A stretch of 44,538 nucleotides of DNA from Chelonobacter sp006228105 (lineage in GTDB: Bacteria; Pseudomonadota; Gammaproteobacteria; Enterobacterales; Pasteurellaceae). Position numbers and translations under genes: made by a program. The stretch is from NCBI RefSeq assembly GCF_006228105.1, contig NZ_VDHH01000008.1; one strand, given 5' to 3'. Each line of letters starts with the position of its first letter. Position 1 is the stretch's first letter. The notes under the pieces were generated by a model. That model saw only the letters and a list, made by a program, of their open reading frames with translations. It was not told the DNA's origin and ran no database searches. Shown in pieces: positions 25,401 to 33,370 of the stretch.

Positions 25401-25519
25401 CGTAAACAATGACATTATCTATTATTTCCCGATAGAAAATCATCCATCAACAAAACCGCACTTTATTTCCTATTGGTTGATTCATATACTTCAAAGATAC
25501 AAATTCACAAGGAGTTAAT

Positions 25520-26302
25520 ATGAACAACAAAATGCCGGCGATTTTTATCGGTCACGGTTCGCCCATGTTGGCGATTCAAGACAACCCATTCACCCCGAAA
25601 TGGCGTCAAGCGGCACAGGCAATGCCGAAACCGAAAGCGATTTTGGTGATCTCTGCCCACTGGATCTCGATGGGGGTGGCAGAAACCGCTGCCCCCAATC
25701 CAGAGCTGATCTATGATTTTTACGGTTTTCCGGAGGCGCTGTATCAAGTGCAATATCCGGTGCCGGGCGCTCCGGCGTTGGCGGCACAAGTGAAAGATTT
25801 GGTGGACAACCCGAATATCAGTCTTGATATGGAACAAGGCTTGGATCACGGCACTTGGGCGGTGTTGAAACAGATGTATCCGGCGGCGGACATTCCGGTG
25901 GTGCAACTCAGTTTGGGCAGACGTTTGACAATGCAGCAGCATCTCGAACTGGCACGACAGCTAAAACCGCTGCGGGAACAGGGAGTGTTGATTCTAGGCA
26001 GCGGCAATTTGATCCACAATTTGCGCCTAATCGACTGGCAGCGCCCGGATCAACTGTTCGGCTATGACTGGGCACACAGCGCACAACAAACGCTGTTGGA
26101 TTTGATTCGTTTAGGTGATTTGGATTCATTGGCGAACTACCGCTCGTTAGGCGAAGACGTGCAAAAAGCCATTCCGACACCGGAGCACTATCTGCCGTTG
26201 CTGTATATTTTGGCGCTGCAAGATCCTGACGACAAGCTGAATATTTTCAATACCGATTTTGTTGGCGGTTCGTTGGATATGACCTGCGTTCAAGTCGGCT
26301 AA
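25520..26302 (+). CDS. ygiD: 4,5-DOPA dioxygenase-type extradiol dioxygenase YgiD
   Basis: Class III extradiol dioxygenase family (LigB/DODA); E. coli YgiD has 4,5-DOPA extradiol dioxygenase activity. The 260-aa protein keeps the metal-binding His residues at His12 (GHGSP), His47 (SAHW) and His223 (PTPEHYLPL), plus the catalytic-region His166 (NLIHNL). The natural substrate in bacteria is unclear. Monocistronic, with AAGGAG before the ATG and a partial uptake-signal hairpin after it. Confidence 0.93.
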   Translation: MNNKMPAIFIGHGSPMLAIQDNPFTPKWRQAAQAMPKPKAILVISAHWISMGVAETAAPNPELIYDFYGFPEALYQVQYPVPGAPALAAQVKDLVDNPNISLDMEQGLDHGTWAVLKQMYPAADIPVVQLSLGRRLTMQQHLELARQLKPLREQGVLILGSGNLIHNLRLIDWQRPDQLFGYDWAHSAQQTLLDLIRLGDLDSLANYRSLGEDVQKAIPTPEHYLPLLYILALQDPDDKLNIFNTDFVGGSLDMTCVQVG

Positions 26303-26316
26303 TATCAAGTTGATGT

Positions 26317-26342
26317 CAAAGTGCGGTTTATAGCGCACTTTG
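26317..26342 (+). terminator. Uptake-signal hairpin after ygiD
   Basis: CAAAGTGCG (26317-26325) and CGCACTTTG (26334-26342) make a 9-bp stem. Only the left arm is a complete uptake signal; the right arm is a trimmed inverted copy. A T-rich stretch follows at a distance. Confidence 0.5.
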
Positions 26343-26446
26343 TGCTTAAATTTAGTTTTTATCTTGAAAATTAAAAAGATTATTGATTTTTAATTAAGTT
26401 ATCACATAGAATGCTAAATATCATTTATCAACAAAAGGAAAGCAAT

Positions 26447-26728
26447 ATGTTAAAAATCAATCAATATTTCGACGGCAAAGTAGCCTCAATCGGGTTGCAA
26501 ACTGAAACCTTACCGGCAACGGTCGGGGTGATGGCGGTCGGTGAATACACCTTCGGCACCAGCCAGTTTGAAACCGTGACAGTGATCAGCGGCGCCCTAA
26601 CCGTCAAACTGCCGCAAAGCGATGAATGGCAAACGTTCACAGCCGGGGAAACCTTTACCGTCGATTCCAACCAATCGTTTGATCTGAAAGTCGCAGTCGA
26701 AACCGCCTATTTCTGTACTTACGGCTAA
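26447..26728 (+). CDS. ppnP: Pyrimidine/purine nucleoside phosphorylase PpnP
   Basis: Small cupin-like enzyme (YaiE family) that phosphorolyses nucleosides to free base and ribose-1-phosphate. The 93-aa protein matches E. coli PpnP throughout: start MLKINQYFDGKVASIG, then VGVMAVGEYTF, VISGALTVKLP and W-x-T-x-x-AGE. ATG 26447 is chosen over 26411 because of AAAGGAAA upstream and family alignment. Single gene with its own terminator. Confidence 0.95.
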   Translation: MLKINQYFDGKVASIGLQTETLPATVGVMAVGEYTFGTSQFETVTVISGALTVKLPQSDEWQTFTAGETFTVDSNQSFDLKVAVETAYFCTYG

Positions 26729-26751
26729 GTCTGACCGCACTTTGCGCTATC

Positions 26752-26780
26752 ATCGGCACCGCTAAGATGCCGATTTTTAT
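26752..26780 (+). terminator. Intrinsic terminator of ppnP
   Basis: ATCGGCA (26752-26758) and TGCCGAT (26768-26774) form a 7-bp stem followed by TTTTATCTTTT. An uptake signal lies just upstream. Confidence 0.75.
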
Positions 26781-26783
26781 CTT

Positions 26784-26919
26784 TTAATGCCTCACTGTTT
26801 TCGAAAAAAGGTTGATCGCCACGATCATGCTCGGCGCGAAATGAGTGAATTGCTGTGAGGCTTTCAGCATCGAGGTCGCAATAATTTCAGCGACAATTGC
26901 GATAAACAAAGCTCAACAT
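26784..26919 (-). pseudogene. Internally deleted SMR multidrug efflux gene remnant (EmrE/SugE family)
   Basis: Read on the minus strand from 26912, the frame gives ALFIAIVAEIIATSMLKAS followed by QQFTHFAPSMIVAI and then NLFSKTVRH and a stop. The first part matches the N-terminal helix of small multidrug resistance transporters, including the essential Glu of IVAE. The last ten residues match the family's extreme C-terminus (INLFSKxVxH). The roughly 65 residues between are missing. A likely start ATG at 26919 is out of frame with the rest, so a frameshift is also present. It cannot encode a working four-helix transporter. Confidence 0.8.
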
Positions 26920-27026
26920 CCCCTATTATGTAAAAAGGGGGTTTTGCAGCAGTGTCACATCGGATGATTTCTTTTGGGTTGATAATACGTTTCTTTTTCT
27001 TGGGTTGTTTGATTCATTTGGAAAAC

Positions 27027-27032
27027 TATAAT
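27027..27032 (+). promoter_or_regulatory. -10 element upstream of the DoxX gene
   Basis: TATAAT at 27027-27032 with TTGTTT at 27005-27010 (16-bp spacer) gives a plausible sigma-70 promoter about 60 nt before the ATG at 27092. An uptake signal overlaps the expected start region. Confidence 0.5.
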
Positions 27033-27091
27033 GACCGCACTTTTGCTAGTAACACCCTTTTTACATTTTAACGTTTATCAGAGAGAAATTT

Positions 27092-27499
27092 ATGAACAAC
27101 AAATTAAATTCATTCGCGCCATACGCTTTGGCACTATTACGCATTATCGCCGCCTATATATTTATTTGGCACGGTACGGCGAAGTTTTTCGAATATCCGG
27201 TTTCGATGACCGGCGGTAACGGCGGCGTGGCGCTGTTTTCCCAATATGGTTTGGCCGGGGTGTTGGAAATCGGTGGTGGCATTTTGTTGGCGTTGGGACT
27301 GTTCACTCGCCCGGTGGCATTCTTGCTGTCCGGCCAAATGGCAGTAGCCTATTTCATGGTGCACGGTGCCGCAGGCAATATTTTGATGCCGTTGTTGAAT
27401 CAAGGTGAATTAGCGGCATTGTATTCGCTAGTGTTTTTGTACTTTGTGTTTGCCGGCCCGGGCGCATTAGCATTGGACAATAAAATTTATAAAAAATAA
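27092..27499 (+). CDS. DoxX-family integral membrane protein
   Basis: A 135-aa protein with four predicted membrane helices (about residues 8-30, 50-70, 76-96 and 105-126). The DoxX hallmarks RIIAAYIFIWHGTAKFF and GVLEIGGGILLALGLFTRPVA are clear. Members are linked variously to redox or thiosulfate metabolism and oxidative stress, but most are uncharacterised, and the neighbours here give no hint. AGAGAGAAA precedes the ATG. It is followed by a strong terminator. Confidence 0.9.
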   Translation: MNNKLNSFAPYALALLRIIAAYIFIWHGTAKFFEYPVSMTGGNGGVALFSQYGLAGVLEIGGGILLALGLFTRPVAFLLSGQMAVAYFMVHGAAGNILMPLLNQGELAALYSLVFLYFVFAGPGALALDNKIYKK

Positions 27500-27520
27500 T
27501 TGCTTGTTGATGTTCAAGCC

Positions 27521-27552
27521 ACCCGTTCGGTTAACGCCGAGCGGGTTTTTTG
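27521..27552 (+). terminator. Intrinsic terminator of the DoxX gene
   Basis: ACCCGTTCGG (27521-27530) pairs with CCGAGCGGGT (27537-27546) with one mismatch, followed by six or more T residues. Confidence 0.85.
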
Positions 27553-27596
27553 TTATAGTCAGGTCAGCAACTGAATTGCAACGATGGAGAGAGAAT

Positions 27597-28088
27597 ATGT
27601 CATTAGCCACTTTTCAACAACTGACTGCACTTCTGGATCAACAACAAGCACGTTATCGCGTGGTTGAGCACCCAGCCTGTGGCAAGTCGGGAGAGGTCGC
27701 CAAGGTGCGTGGTACTGAATTAGGACAAGGCGCAAAAGCGTTATTGTGTGTGGTGAAAGGGCAAGGTACAAAGCAGTGGGTTTTAGCCATTTTACCGGCG
27801 GATAAGCAGGCGGATTTATCTCGCTTGGCAACCGCACTTGGTGGTTCGCGTGCGGCACTTGCCAGCCCGAAAGAAGTTAGCGAACTGACCGATTGTGTCT
27901 TTGGTGCGATTCCCCCCTTCAGCTTTCACCCGGAATTAAAACTGGTTGCCGACCGCAGCTTGTTTGAGCGTTATAGCGAGCTGGCATTTAACGCCGGCAC
28001 GCTGGAAAGCTCGATTATTCTCAACACTGAAGACTACCGTCGAATCGCCGATCCCCAGCTGTTGGATTTCGTACAAAGTGCGGTTTAA
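27597..28088 (+). CDS. yeaK: YbaK/YeaK-type aminoacyl-tRNA deacylase
   Basis: Free-standing editing domain of the YbaK/ProXp superfamily that clears mischarged tRNAs in trans. The 163-aa protein is close to E. coli YeaK (167 aa): shared segments include GTELGQGAKALLC, LAILPADKQADLSRLA, CVFGAIPPFSFHP and ELAFNAGTLESSIIL. ATG 27597 has GGAGAGA at a suitable distance; the longer frame from 27504 would run through the DoxX terminator. An uptake signal sits at the extreme 3' end. The exact mischarged substrate cannot be read from the sequence. Confidence 0.9.
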   Translation: MSLATFQQLTALLDQQQARYRVVEHPACGKSGEVAKVRGTELGQGAKALLCVVKGQGTKQWVLAILPADKQADLSRLATALGGSRAALASPKEVSELTDCVFGAIPPFSFHPELKLVADRSLFERYSELAFNAGTLESSIILNTEDYRRIADPQLLDFVQSAV

Positions 28089-28101
28089 TTTTGGATAAAG
28101 A

Positions 28102-28344
28102 TTATTGTGATAATTGCTGCAGCAACTCGACAGGATCTAGTTCTAAAGCTTGGCAATAATCAATAAATTCCAAAATATCTAGACGGCGGTCACCGGTTTC
28201 AATTTTTCCAATCAATGAATAAATCACGCCTAAACGTTCTGATAACGCACGTTGCGATAGACCTAACGCTTTACGTTGTTCAATAAAGCGTTGTCTTAGC
28301 CATAGCTGCTGTTCGGAATGGATTGATGATCTAAATTTTTTCAT
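28102..28344 (-). CDS. XRE-family HTH transcriptional regulator
   Basis: An 80-aa protein made of little more than a Cro/CI helix-turn-helix domain: RFIEQRKALGLSQRALSERL, then a recognition helix IYSLIGKIETGDRRL, then the closing helix ILEFIDYCQALELDP. ATG 28344 is chosen over 28392 because the longer version would start inside the operator and add atypical residues. It is divergent from a small membrane protein gene and shares a symmetric control region with it, so it is probably an autorepressor and regulator of that gene. No effector domain is present. Confidence 0.9.
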   Translation of the reverse strand: MKKFRSSIHSEQQLWLRQRFIEQRKALGLSQRALSERLGVIYSLIGKIETGDRRLDILEFIDYCQALELDPVELLQQLSQ

Positions 28345-28392
28345 TGCACCTATTTTAGGTTTAATATATAGTTGAACCTGTTTTAGGTGCAA
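28344..28392. promoter_or_regulatory. Symmetric divergent promoter-operator of the XRE / small membrane protein pair
   Basis: Two near-identical operators, ACCTATTTTAGGT (28348-28360) and ACCTGTTTTAGGT (28376-28388), lie 28 bp apart inside a larger dyad whose ends are TTGCACCT (28344-28351) and AGGTGCAA (28385-28392). Each outer end supplies a TTGCAC -35, and a single central TATATA (28365-28370) could serve as -10 in both directions (spacers 15 bp plus strand, 16 bp minus strand). Each operator then covers one start site. Confidence 0.7.
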
Positions 28393-28413
28393 AAGTGATT
28401 TAAGGAGTTATAT

Positions 28414-28671
28414 ATGATTGAAAAAACAAATTCAGGTATGGTTGCAGGCATTATTGCCTGTGTGTTAGCGGTTCTGGGAATTTTATTCTTGGGTGTGATT
28501 TTTATACCTTTAGCCGCAATTGTGGCTATCTTTGCAACAGTTACAGCAGTAAAAAATAAAAATATTGCAGGAATTGGTGTTAGTGTTTTAGCATGGATTC
28601 TTACCATTATCGGGTTGTTCACTTCACCATTATTGCTGGGGATGTTAGGGCTTGGGCTAAGCGCAAGTTAA
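28414..28671 (+). CDS. Small hydrophobic membrane protein (unknown function)
   Basis: An 85-aa protein with two or three membrane segments: residues about 9-42 (a long hydrophobic stretch probably forming two helices) and about 52-82. A short basic loop, KNKN, lies between. It is reminiscent of DUF4190-like or phage-borne small membrane proteins, but I do not recognise a named family. The ribosome site AAGGAG is strong. It is controlled by the divergent XRE gene and shows no uptake signal. Possible roles such as superinfection exclusion or a membrane-active small protein are guesses. Confidence 0.75.
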   Translation: MIEKTNSGMVAGIIACVLAVLGILFLGVIFIPLAAIVAIFATVTAVKNKNIAGIGVSVLAWILTIIGLFTSPLLLGMLGLGLSAS

Positions 28672-28682
28672 GTAATTTTATT

Positions 28683-28691
28683 TTGCACCTA
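28683..28691. promoter_or_regulatory. Isolated XRE operator half-site downstream of the small membrane gene
   Basis: TTGCACCTA at 28683-28691 is identical to the left end of the XRE control region (28344-28352). Its partner arm is absent, though a second ACCT follows 6 nt later. It lies 129 nt before purH. Confidence 0.35.
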
Positions 28692-28819
28692 AACAACCTT
28701 CCAAATTTATCCCTATGATCTTTGCAGTGTACTTTTCCGCTACAGAAAAAATGTAAATTAGGCTATAATTAGTGCTCGAATTTCACTCACTTTCATCTTA
28801 ATCTGTAAAGGAAATTACC

Positions 28820-30421
28820 ATGCAATCTAATCGTCCTATTCGCCAAGCCTTGTTGAGTGTCTCTGACAAAACTGGCGTTGTAGAATTTGCTCGAGGTCTT
28901 GTCGAGCGCGGCGTTAAGCTGCTTTCCACTGGCGGAACCGCCAAATTGTTGAGCGATGCAGGGCTGACAGTCAGCGAAGTGTCGAGCTATACTCAATTTC
29001 CGGAAATGATGAGTGGGCGGGTGAAAACCCTGCACCCGAAAATTCACGGTGGTATTTTGGGGCGGCGTGGGATTGATGATGCGGTGATGACGATTCACGG
29101 TATTCAGACGATTGATATTGTGGTGGTCAATCTTTATCCGTTTGCACAAACTGTTGCCAGTGCCGATTGCACCTTGGAAGAGGCCGTTGAGAATATCGAC
29201 ATTGGTGGTCCGGCGATGGTGCGTTCGGCAGCAAAAAATTATAAAGATGTGACCATTGTGGTCGATAGCAGTGATTATGAGCGTGTGTTGCAAGAGATGG
29301 ACGAAAACCAGAATGCGCTTACGCCACAGACCCGTTTTAATCTGGCAATTAAAGCTTTTGAACATACTGCGCAATATGACTGCATGATTGCCAACTATTT
29401 TGGTCAGTTAGTACAGCCTTACCAAGGTGCAGAAAAAGAGGAATTAAACCAGTCGAGCGGACAATTCCCACGCACATTGAACCTGAATTTTACCCGTAAA
29501 CAAACCATGCGTTACGGCGAAAACAGCCATCAAAATGCAGCGTTTTATGTCGAAAATCAATTGCATGAAGCTAGTGTTGCCACTGCAGAACAGTTGCAGG
29601 GCAAGGCATTGTCGTATAACAACATTGCCGACACCGATGCGGCATTGGAATGTGTCAAAGAGTTCGCTGAACCGGCGTGTGTGATTGTTAAACACGCCAA
29701 TCCGTGTGGTGTAGCCTTGGGTACTGATATTCTGCAAGCCTACGACCGCGCCTATCAAACCGATCCGACCTCCGCCTTTGGCGGCATAATTGCCTTTAAC
29801 CGCACTTTGGATTCAAAAACGGCTAAAGCTATTATTGATCGTCAATTCGTCGAAGTGATTATCGCACCGTCGGTTGCAGGAGACGCCCAGGCTATTTTGA
29901 AAAGCAAAAAGAATGTACGTGTTTTAGCCTGTGGCGAGTGGGGCGAGCGGCAAGCGCACTTGGACTTTAAACGGGTCAACGGCGGTTTGTTGGTGCAAGA
30001 CAAAGACTTGGGCATGGTGGGATTAAATGACTTACAAGTGGTGAGCAAACGCCAACCGACCGAAGCCGAGTTGAGGGATTTGTTGTTCTGCTGGAAAGTG
30101 GCGAAATATGTTAAATCCAATGCGATTGTCTATGCCAAAAATAACCAAACGATCGGGATCGGCGCCGGACAAATGAGCCGGGTCTATTCCGCCAAAATCG
30201 CCGGTATCAAAGCCGCCGACGAAGGCTTGGAAGTCAAAGGCACGGTGATGGCATCCGACGCTTTCTTTCCGTTCCGTGATGGTATCGATGCGGCAGCTGC
30301 GGCAGGGGTCAGTTGTGTGATCCATCCCGGTGGTTCAATGCGCGATCAAGAAGTGATCGACGCTGCCGATGAACACGGCATGGCGATGGTGCTGACCAAC
30401 ATGCGCCATTTCCGTCATTAA
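28820..30421 (+). CDS. purH: Bifunctional AICAR formyltransferase / IMP cyclohydrolase
   Basis: Last two steps of de novo purine synthesis: AICAR to FAICAR to IMP. The 533-aa protein has the N-terminal MGS-like cyclohydrolase domain (RQALLSVSDKTG, STGGTAKLL, TLHPKIHGGILGRR) and the C-terminal transformylase domain with KHANPCG and DPTSAFGGIIAFNR. An extended -10, GGCTATAAT (ending 28769), lies about 50 nt before the ATG. I found no PurR box. It heads purH-purD-glyA, the order I recall from H. influenzae. Confidence 0.97.
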   Translation: MQSNRPIRQALLSVSDKTGVVEFARGLVERGVKLLSTGGTAKLLSDAGLTVSEVSSYTQFPEMMSGRVKTLHPKIHGGILGRRGIDDAVMTIHGIQTIDIVVVNLYPFAQTVASADCTLEEAVENIDIGGPAMVRSAAKNYKDVTIVVDSSDYERVLQEMDENQNALTPQTRFNLAIKAFEHTAQYDCMIANYFGQLVQPYQGAEKEELNQSSGQFPRTLNLNFTRKQTMRYGENSHQNAAFYVENQLHEASVATAEQLQGKALSYNNIADTDAALECVKEFAEPACVIVKHANPCGVALGTDILQAYDRAYQTDPTSAFGGIIAFNRTLDSKTAKAIIDRQFVEVIIAPSVAGDAQAILKSKKNVRVLACGEWGERQAHLDFKRVNGGLLVQDKDLGMVGLNDLQVVSKRQPTEAELRDLLFCWKVAKYVKSNAIVYAKNNQTIGIGAGQMSRVYSAKIAGIKAADEGLEVKGTVMASDAFFPFRDGIDAAAAAGVSCVIHPGGSMRDQEVIDAADEHGMAMVLTNMRHFRH

Positions 30422-30426
30422 TCTGC

Positions 30427-30470
30427 AAAGTGCGGTCAGCCAACGGTGGCGACCGCACTTTTGTTTTTCC
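30427..30470 (+). terminator. Inverted uptake-signal pair between purH and purD
   Basis: AAAGTGCGGTC (30427-30437) and GACCGCACTTT (30451-30461) form an 11-bp stem followed by TGTTTTT. It may attenuate purH read-through into purD or fully separate them. Confidence 0.65.
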
Positions 30471-30491
30471 CATTTAGCGTAAGGATCTCAA

Positions 30492-31796
30492 ATGAATATT
30501 TTAATTATCGGCAATGGCGGTCGTGAACACGCTTTAGCTTGGAAAGTATCACAATCGCCATTGGCGCAGAAAATTTTTGTGGCACCGGGCAATGCGGGCA
30601 CCGCACTTGAGCCTAAGGTGGAAAATGTCGCGATTGCGGTCACCGATATTGCCGGTTTGGTCGAATTTGCCCAGAAAAACGAAATCGGTTTGACGATTGT
30701 CGGACCGGAAGCGCCGTTAGTGATCGGGGTGGTGGACGCATTCCGTGCCGCCGGATTGAAAATTTTCGGCCCGACCCAAGCGGCGGCGCAACTGGAAGGC
30801 TCGAAAGCCTTTACCAAAGATTTTCTCGCACGGCATAATATTCCGACCGCAGAATACCAAAACTTTACTGAAGTGGAGCCTGCGCTGGCCTACCTGCAAC
30901 AAAAAGGCGCACCGATTGTGATCAAAGCCGATGGGCTGGCGGCAGGCAAAGGCGTGATTGTGGCAATGACCTTAGAAGAGGCTGAAAGTGCGGTTCAGGA
31001 TATGCTGGCCAGCAATGCCTTTGGTAATGCCGGACATCGGATTGTGATTGAAGAGTTTTTAGACGGCGAAGAGGCCAGCTTTATTGTGATGGTGGACGGC
31101 AAGAACGTTGAACCGATGGCAACCAGTCAGGATCACAAACGGGTTGGCGAAAAGGATAGCGGTTTAAACACCGGCGGCATGGGCGCATATTCGCCGGCGC
31201 CGGTGGTCACCCCGGAGATTCACCAACGGATTATGCAAGAGGTGATCTACCCGACGGTGAACGGTATGGCGGCAGAAGGCAATATTTACACCGGTTTCTT
31301 GTACGCCGGTCTGATGATTATGCCGAACGGACAACCGAAAGTGATTGAATTCAACTGCCGCTTTGGTGATCCGGAAACGCAGCCGATTATGATGCGTTTG
31401 CAATCGGATTTGGTCGAACTGTGCTTGGCAGCATGCGACGGTAAGTTGGATCAAGTGCGGTCTGAATGGTGCGTACAAGCGGCATTAGGCATCGTGTTGG
31501 CGGCAGAAGGCTATCCGGGCGATTATCGCAAAGGCGATGTGATCAGCGGAATTCCATCTAGTAGAATAGGGCAAACCGCACTTGCCGCACAAAAAGTGTT
31601 CTTGGCAGGCGTTGAGCAAAAAGGTGATCAATTGGTCAGCAACGGCGGACGGGTGTTGTGCGTCACTGCACTGGGAGACACGGTTGCCGCTGCACAGCAA
31701 CAAGCGCTGCAACTGGCGGAACAAGTGCAATGGGCAGGGCGCTTCTACCGCCGTGATATCGGCTATCGTGCCGTGGCACGGGAACAAGGAAAATAA
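30492..31796 (+). CDS. purD: Phosphoribosylamine--glycine ligase (GAR synthetase)
   Basis: Second step of purine synthesis, joining glycine to phosphoribosylamine with ATP. The 434-aa ATP-grasp protein starts MNILIIGNGGREHALAWK, with the GPEAPL motif near residue 75, the ATP-binding IVIKADGLAAGKGVIVA and the signature RFGDPETQ. AAGGAT precedes the ATG. Four uptake signals lie in or beside it. Confidence 0.97.
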   Translation: MNILIIGNGGREHALAWKVSQSPLAQKIFVAPGNAGTALEPKVENVAIAVTDIAGLVEFAQKNEIGLTIVGPEAPLVIGVVDAFRAAGLKIFGPTQAAAQLEGSKAFTKDFLARHNIPTAEYQNFTEVEPALAYLQQKGAPIVIKADGLAAGKGVIVAMTLEEAESAVQDMLASNAFGNAGHRIVIEEFLDGEEASFIVMVDGKNVEPMATSQDHKRVGEKDSGLNTGGMGAYSPAPVVTPEIHQRIMQEVIYPTVNGMAAEGNIYTGFLYAGLMIMPNGQPKVIEFNCRFGDPETQPIMMRLQSDLVELCLAACDGKLDQVRSEWCVQAALGIVLAAEGYPGDYRKGDVISGIPSSRIGQTALAAQKVFLAGVEQKGDQLVSNGGRVLCVTALGDTVAAAQQQALQLAEQVQWAGRFYRRDIGYRAVAREQGK

Positions 31797-31958
31797 TTGC
31801 GCTTTTGAACGGCGAAAATGAAAAAATTTAATCTTGGCTATGAAATTAACGACGGCAATTTTTGTAAAAAAGGCTGTATCGAAATACTAAAAAGTCTTAG
31901 ACTTAGGCAGTAAGTTATCAACTATCCAAAATGACCACCTAAAATGAGGAATAGAACA

Positions 31959-33212
31959 ATGTTAAGACGTGACATGAATATCGCTGATTATGATCCGGTA
32001 TTATGGCAAGCCATCCAAGACGAAGATCGTCGTCAAGATGAGCATATCGAACTGATCGCTTCAGAAAACTATGCCAGCCCGCGAGTGATGGAAGCGCAAG
32101 GTTCGCAATTGACCAATAAATATGCCGAAGGCTATCCGGGCAAGCGTTATTACGGTGGTTGTGAATACGTAGATATTATCGAACAACTGGCTATTGACCG
32201 TGCCAAAGCGCTGTTTGGCGCAGATTATGCTAACGTGCAACCGCACTCTGGGTCACAAGCCAATGCCGCAGTGTATATGGCGTTGTTAAATCCGGGCGAT
32301 ACCATTTTAGGGATGAGTTTGGCGCACGGTGGTCACTTGACCCATGGCGCAACGGTCAGTTTCTCCGGCAAAATTTATCATGCAGAACAATACGGTATCA
32401 CCGATGAAGGTTTTATCGATTACGATGCGTTGCGTGCGCAAGCGTTGGCGGTGAAACCTAAAATGATCGTTGGTGGTTTTTCGGCGTATTCACAAGTGGT
32501 TGACTGGAAAAAAATGCGTGAAATCGCAGATGAAGTCGGGGCTTATCTGTTTGTGGATATGGCGCACGTTGCCGGTTTGATTGCCGCCGGAGTCTATCCT
32601 AGCCCGATGGAACACGCCCACGTTGTGACGACCACAACACATAAAACCTTAGCCGGCCCACGTGGTGGTTTGATTTTGGTGAAAGGTGGCGATGAAGAGC
32701 TGTACAAAAAACTGAATAGTGCGGTATTCCCGGCAGGTCAAGGCGGCCCATTGGTACACGTGATTGCGGCAAAAGCGGTGTGTTTTAAAGAAGCGATGGA
32801 GCCGGAATTCAAAATCTTCCAGCAGCAAGTGGTGAAAAATGCGCAAGCGATGGTGGAGGTGTTCAAACAACGTGGTTTCAACATCGTATCTAATGGCACG
32901 GAAAACCACCTGTTCTTGGTAGATTTGGTGAATAAAGGCTTGACCGGAAAAGCGGCTGACGCAGCGTTAGGACGTGCCAATATTACCGTCAACAAAAATG
33001 CAGTGCCAAATGATCCGAAAAGCCCGTTTGTCACGTCAGGTATCCGTGTCGGTACGCCTGCCATCACCCGTCGTGGTTTCAAAGAAGCAGAAGCCAAAGA
33101 ACTTGCCGGTTGGATGTGCGATGTGCTGGATAACATTGAAGACGAAGCCGTTATCGAGGGTATTAAACAAAAAGCGATTGCAATCTGTAAACGTTTTCCG
33201 GTTTATGCTTAG
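31959..33212 (+). CDS. glyA: Serine hydroxymethyltransferase
   Basis: Converts serine and tetrahydrofolate to glycine and methylene-THF, supplying glycine to PurD and one-carbon units to PurH. The 417-aa length is the same as E. coli GlyA. The PLP-lysine motif is VVTTTTHKTLAGPRGG; other conserved segments are LIASENYASPRVMEAQGS and NKYAEGYPGKRYYGG. ATG 31959 gives the family start MLRRDMNIADYD and has GAGGA 8 nt upstream; ATG 31944 would add five residues and weaken the ribosome site. The gap before it (about 160 bp) holds a small dyad. Confidence 0.97.
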   Translation: MLRRDMNIADYDPVLWQAIQDEDRRQDEHIELIASENYASPRVMEAQGSQLTNKYAEGYPGKRYYGGCEYVDIIEQLAIDRAKALFGADYANVQPHSGSQANAAVYMALLNPGDTILGMSLAHGGHLTHGATVSFSGKIYHAEQYGITDEGFIDYDALRAQALAVKPKMIVGGFSAYSQVVDWKKMREIADEVGAYLFVDMAHVAGLIAAGVYPSPMEHAHVVTTTTHKTLAGPRGGLILVKGGDEELYKKLNSAVFPAGQGGPLVHVIAAKAVCFKEAMEPEFKIFQQQVVKNAQAMVEVFKQRGFNIVSNGTENHLFLVDLVNKGLTGKAADAALGRANITVNKNAVPNDPKSPFVTSGIRVGTPAITRRGFKEAEAKELAGWMCDVLDNIEDEAVIEGIKQKAIAICKRFPVYA

Positions 33213-33301
33213 TAATATACTGATGAATAAAGAAATTTAATAAGACAAAGAAGGGCGGTATAAGCGCTTAATCAATAAAGGAAAAATGCAAAGTGCGGTT
33301 C

Positions 33302-33322
33302 GGGGCGATATATAATCGCCCC
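33302..33322. repeat. Intergenic dyad element, copy B (after glyA)
   Basis: GGGGCGAT-ATATA-ATCGCCCC is a perfect 8-bp stem with CCTAC following and an uptake signal directly before it. It resembles copies at 23337 and 33371. Confidence 0.45.
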
Positions 33323-33370
33323 CTACTGTTACAACATTAATCGTGTATTTTAACCTTTGTCAGCAGTCTA

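Noticed and set aside
26920..26946. CCCCT / AGGGG hairpin as a terminator
   Set aside because: The stem is only about 5 bp with an 11-nt loop, and no upstream gene lacks its own terminator; it may simply be part of the decayed SMR 5' region.
28700..28819. PurR operator before purH
   Set aside because: I looked for a sequence like ACGCAAACGTTTTCGT and found nothing close.
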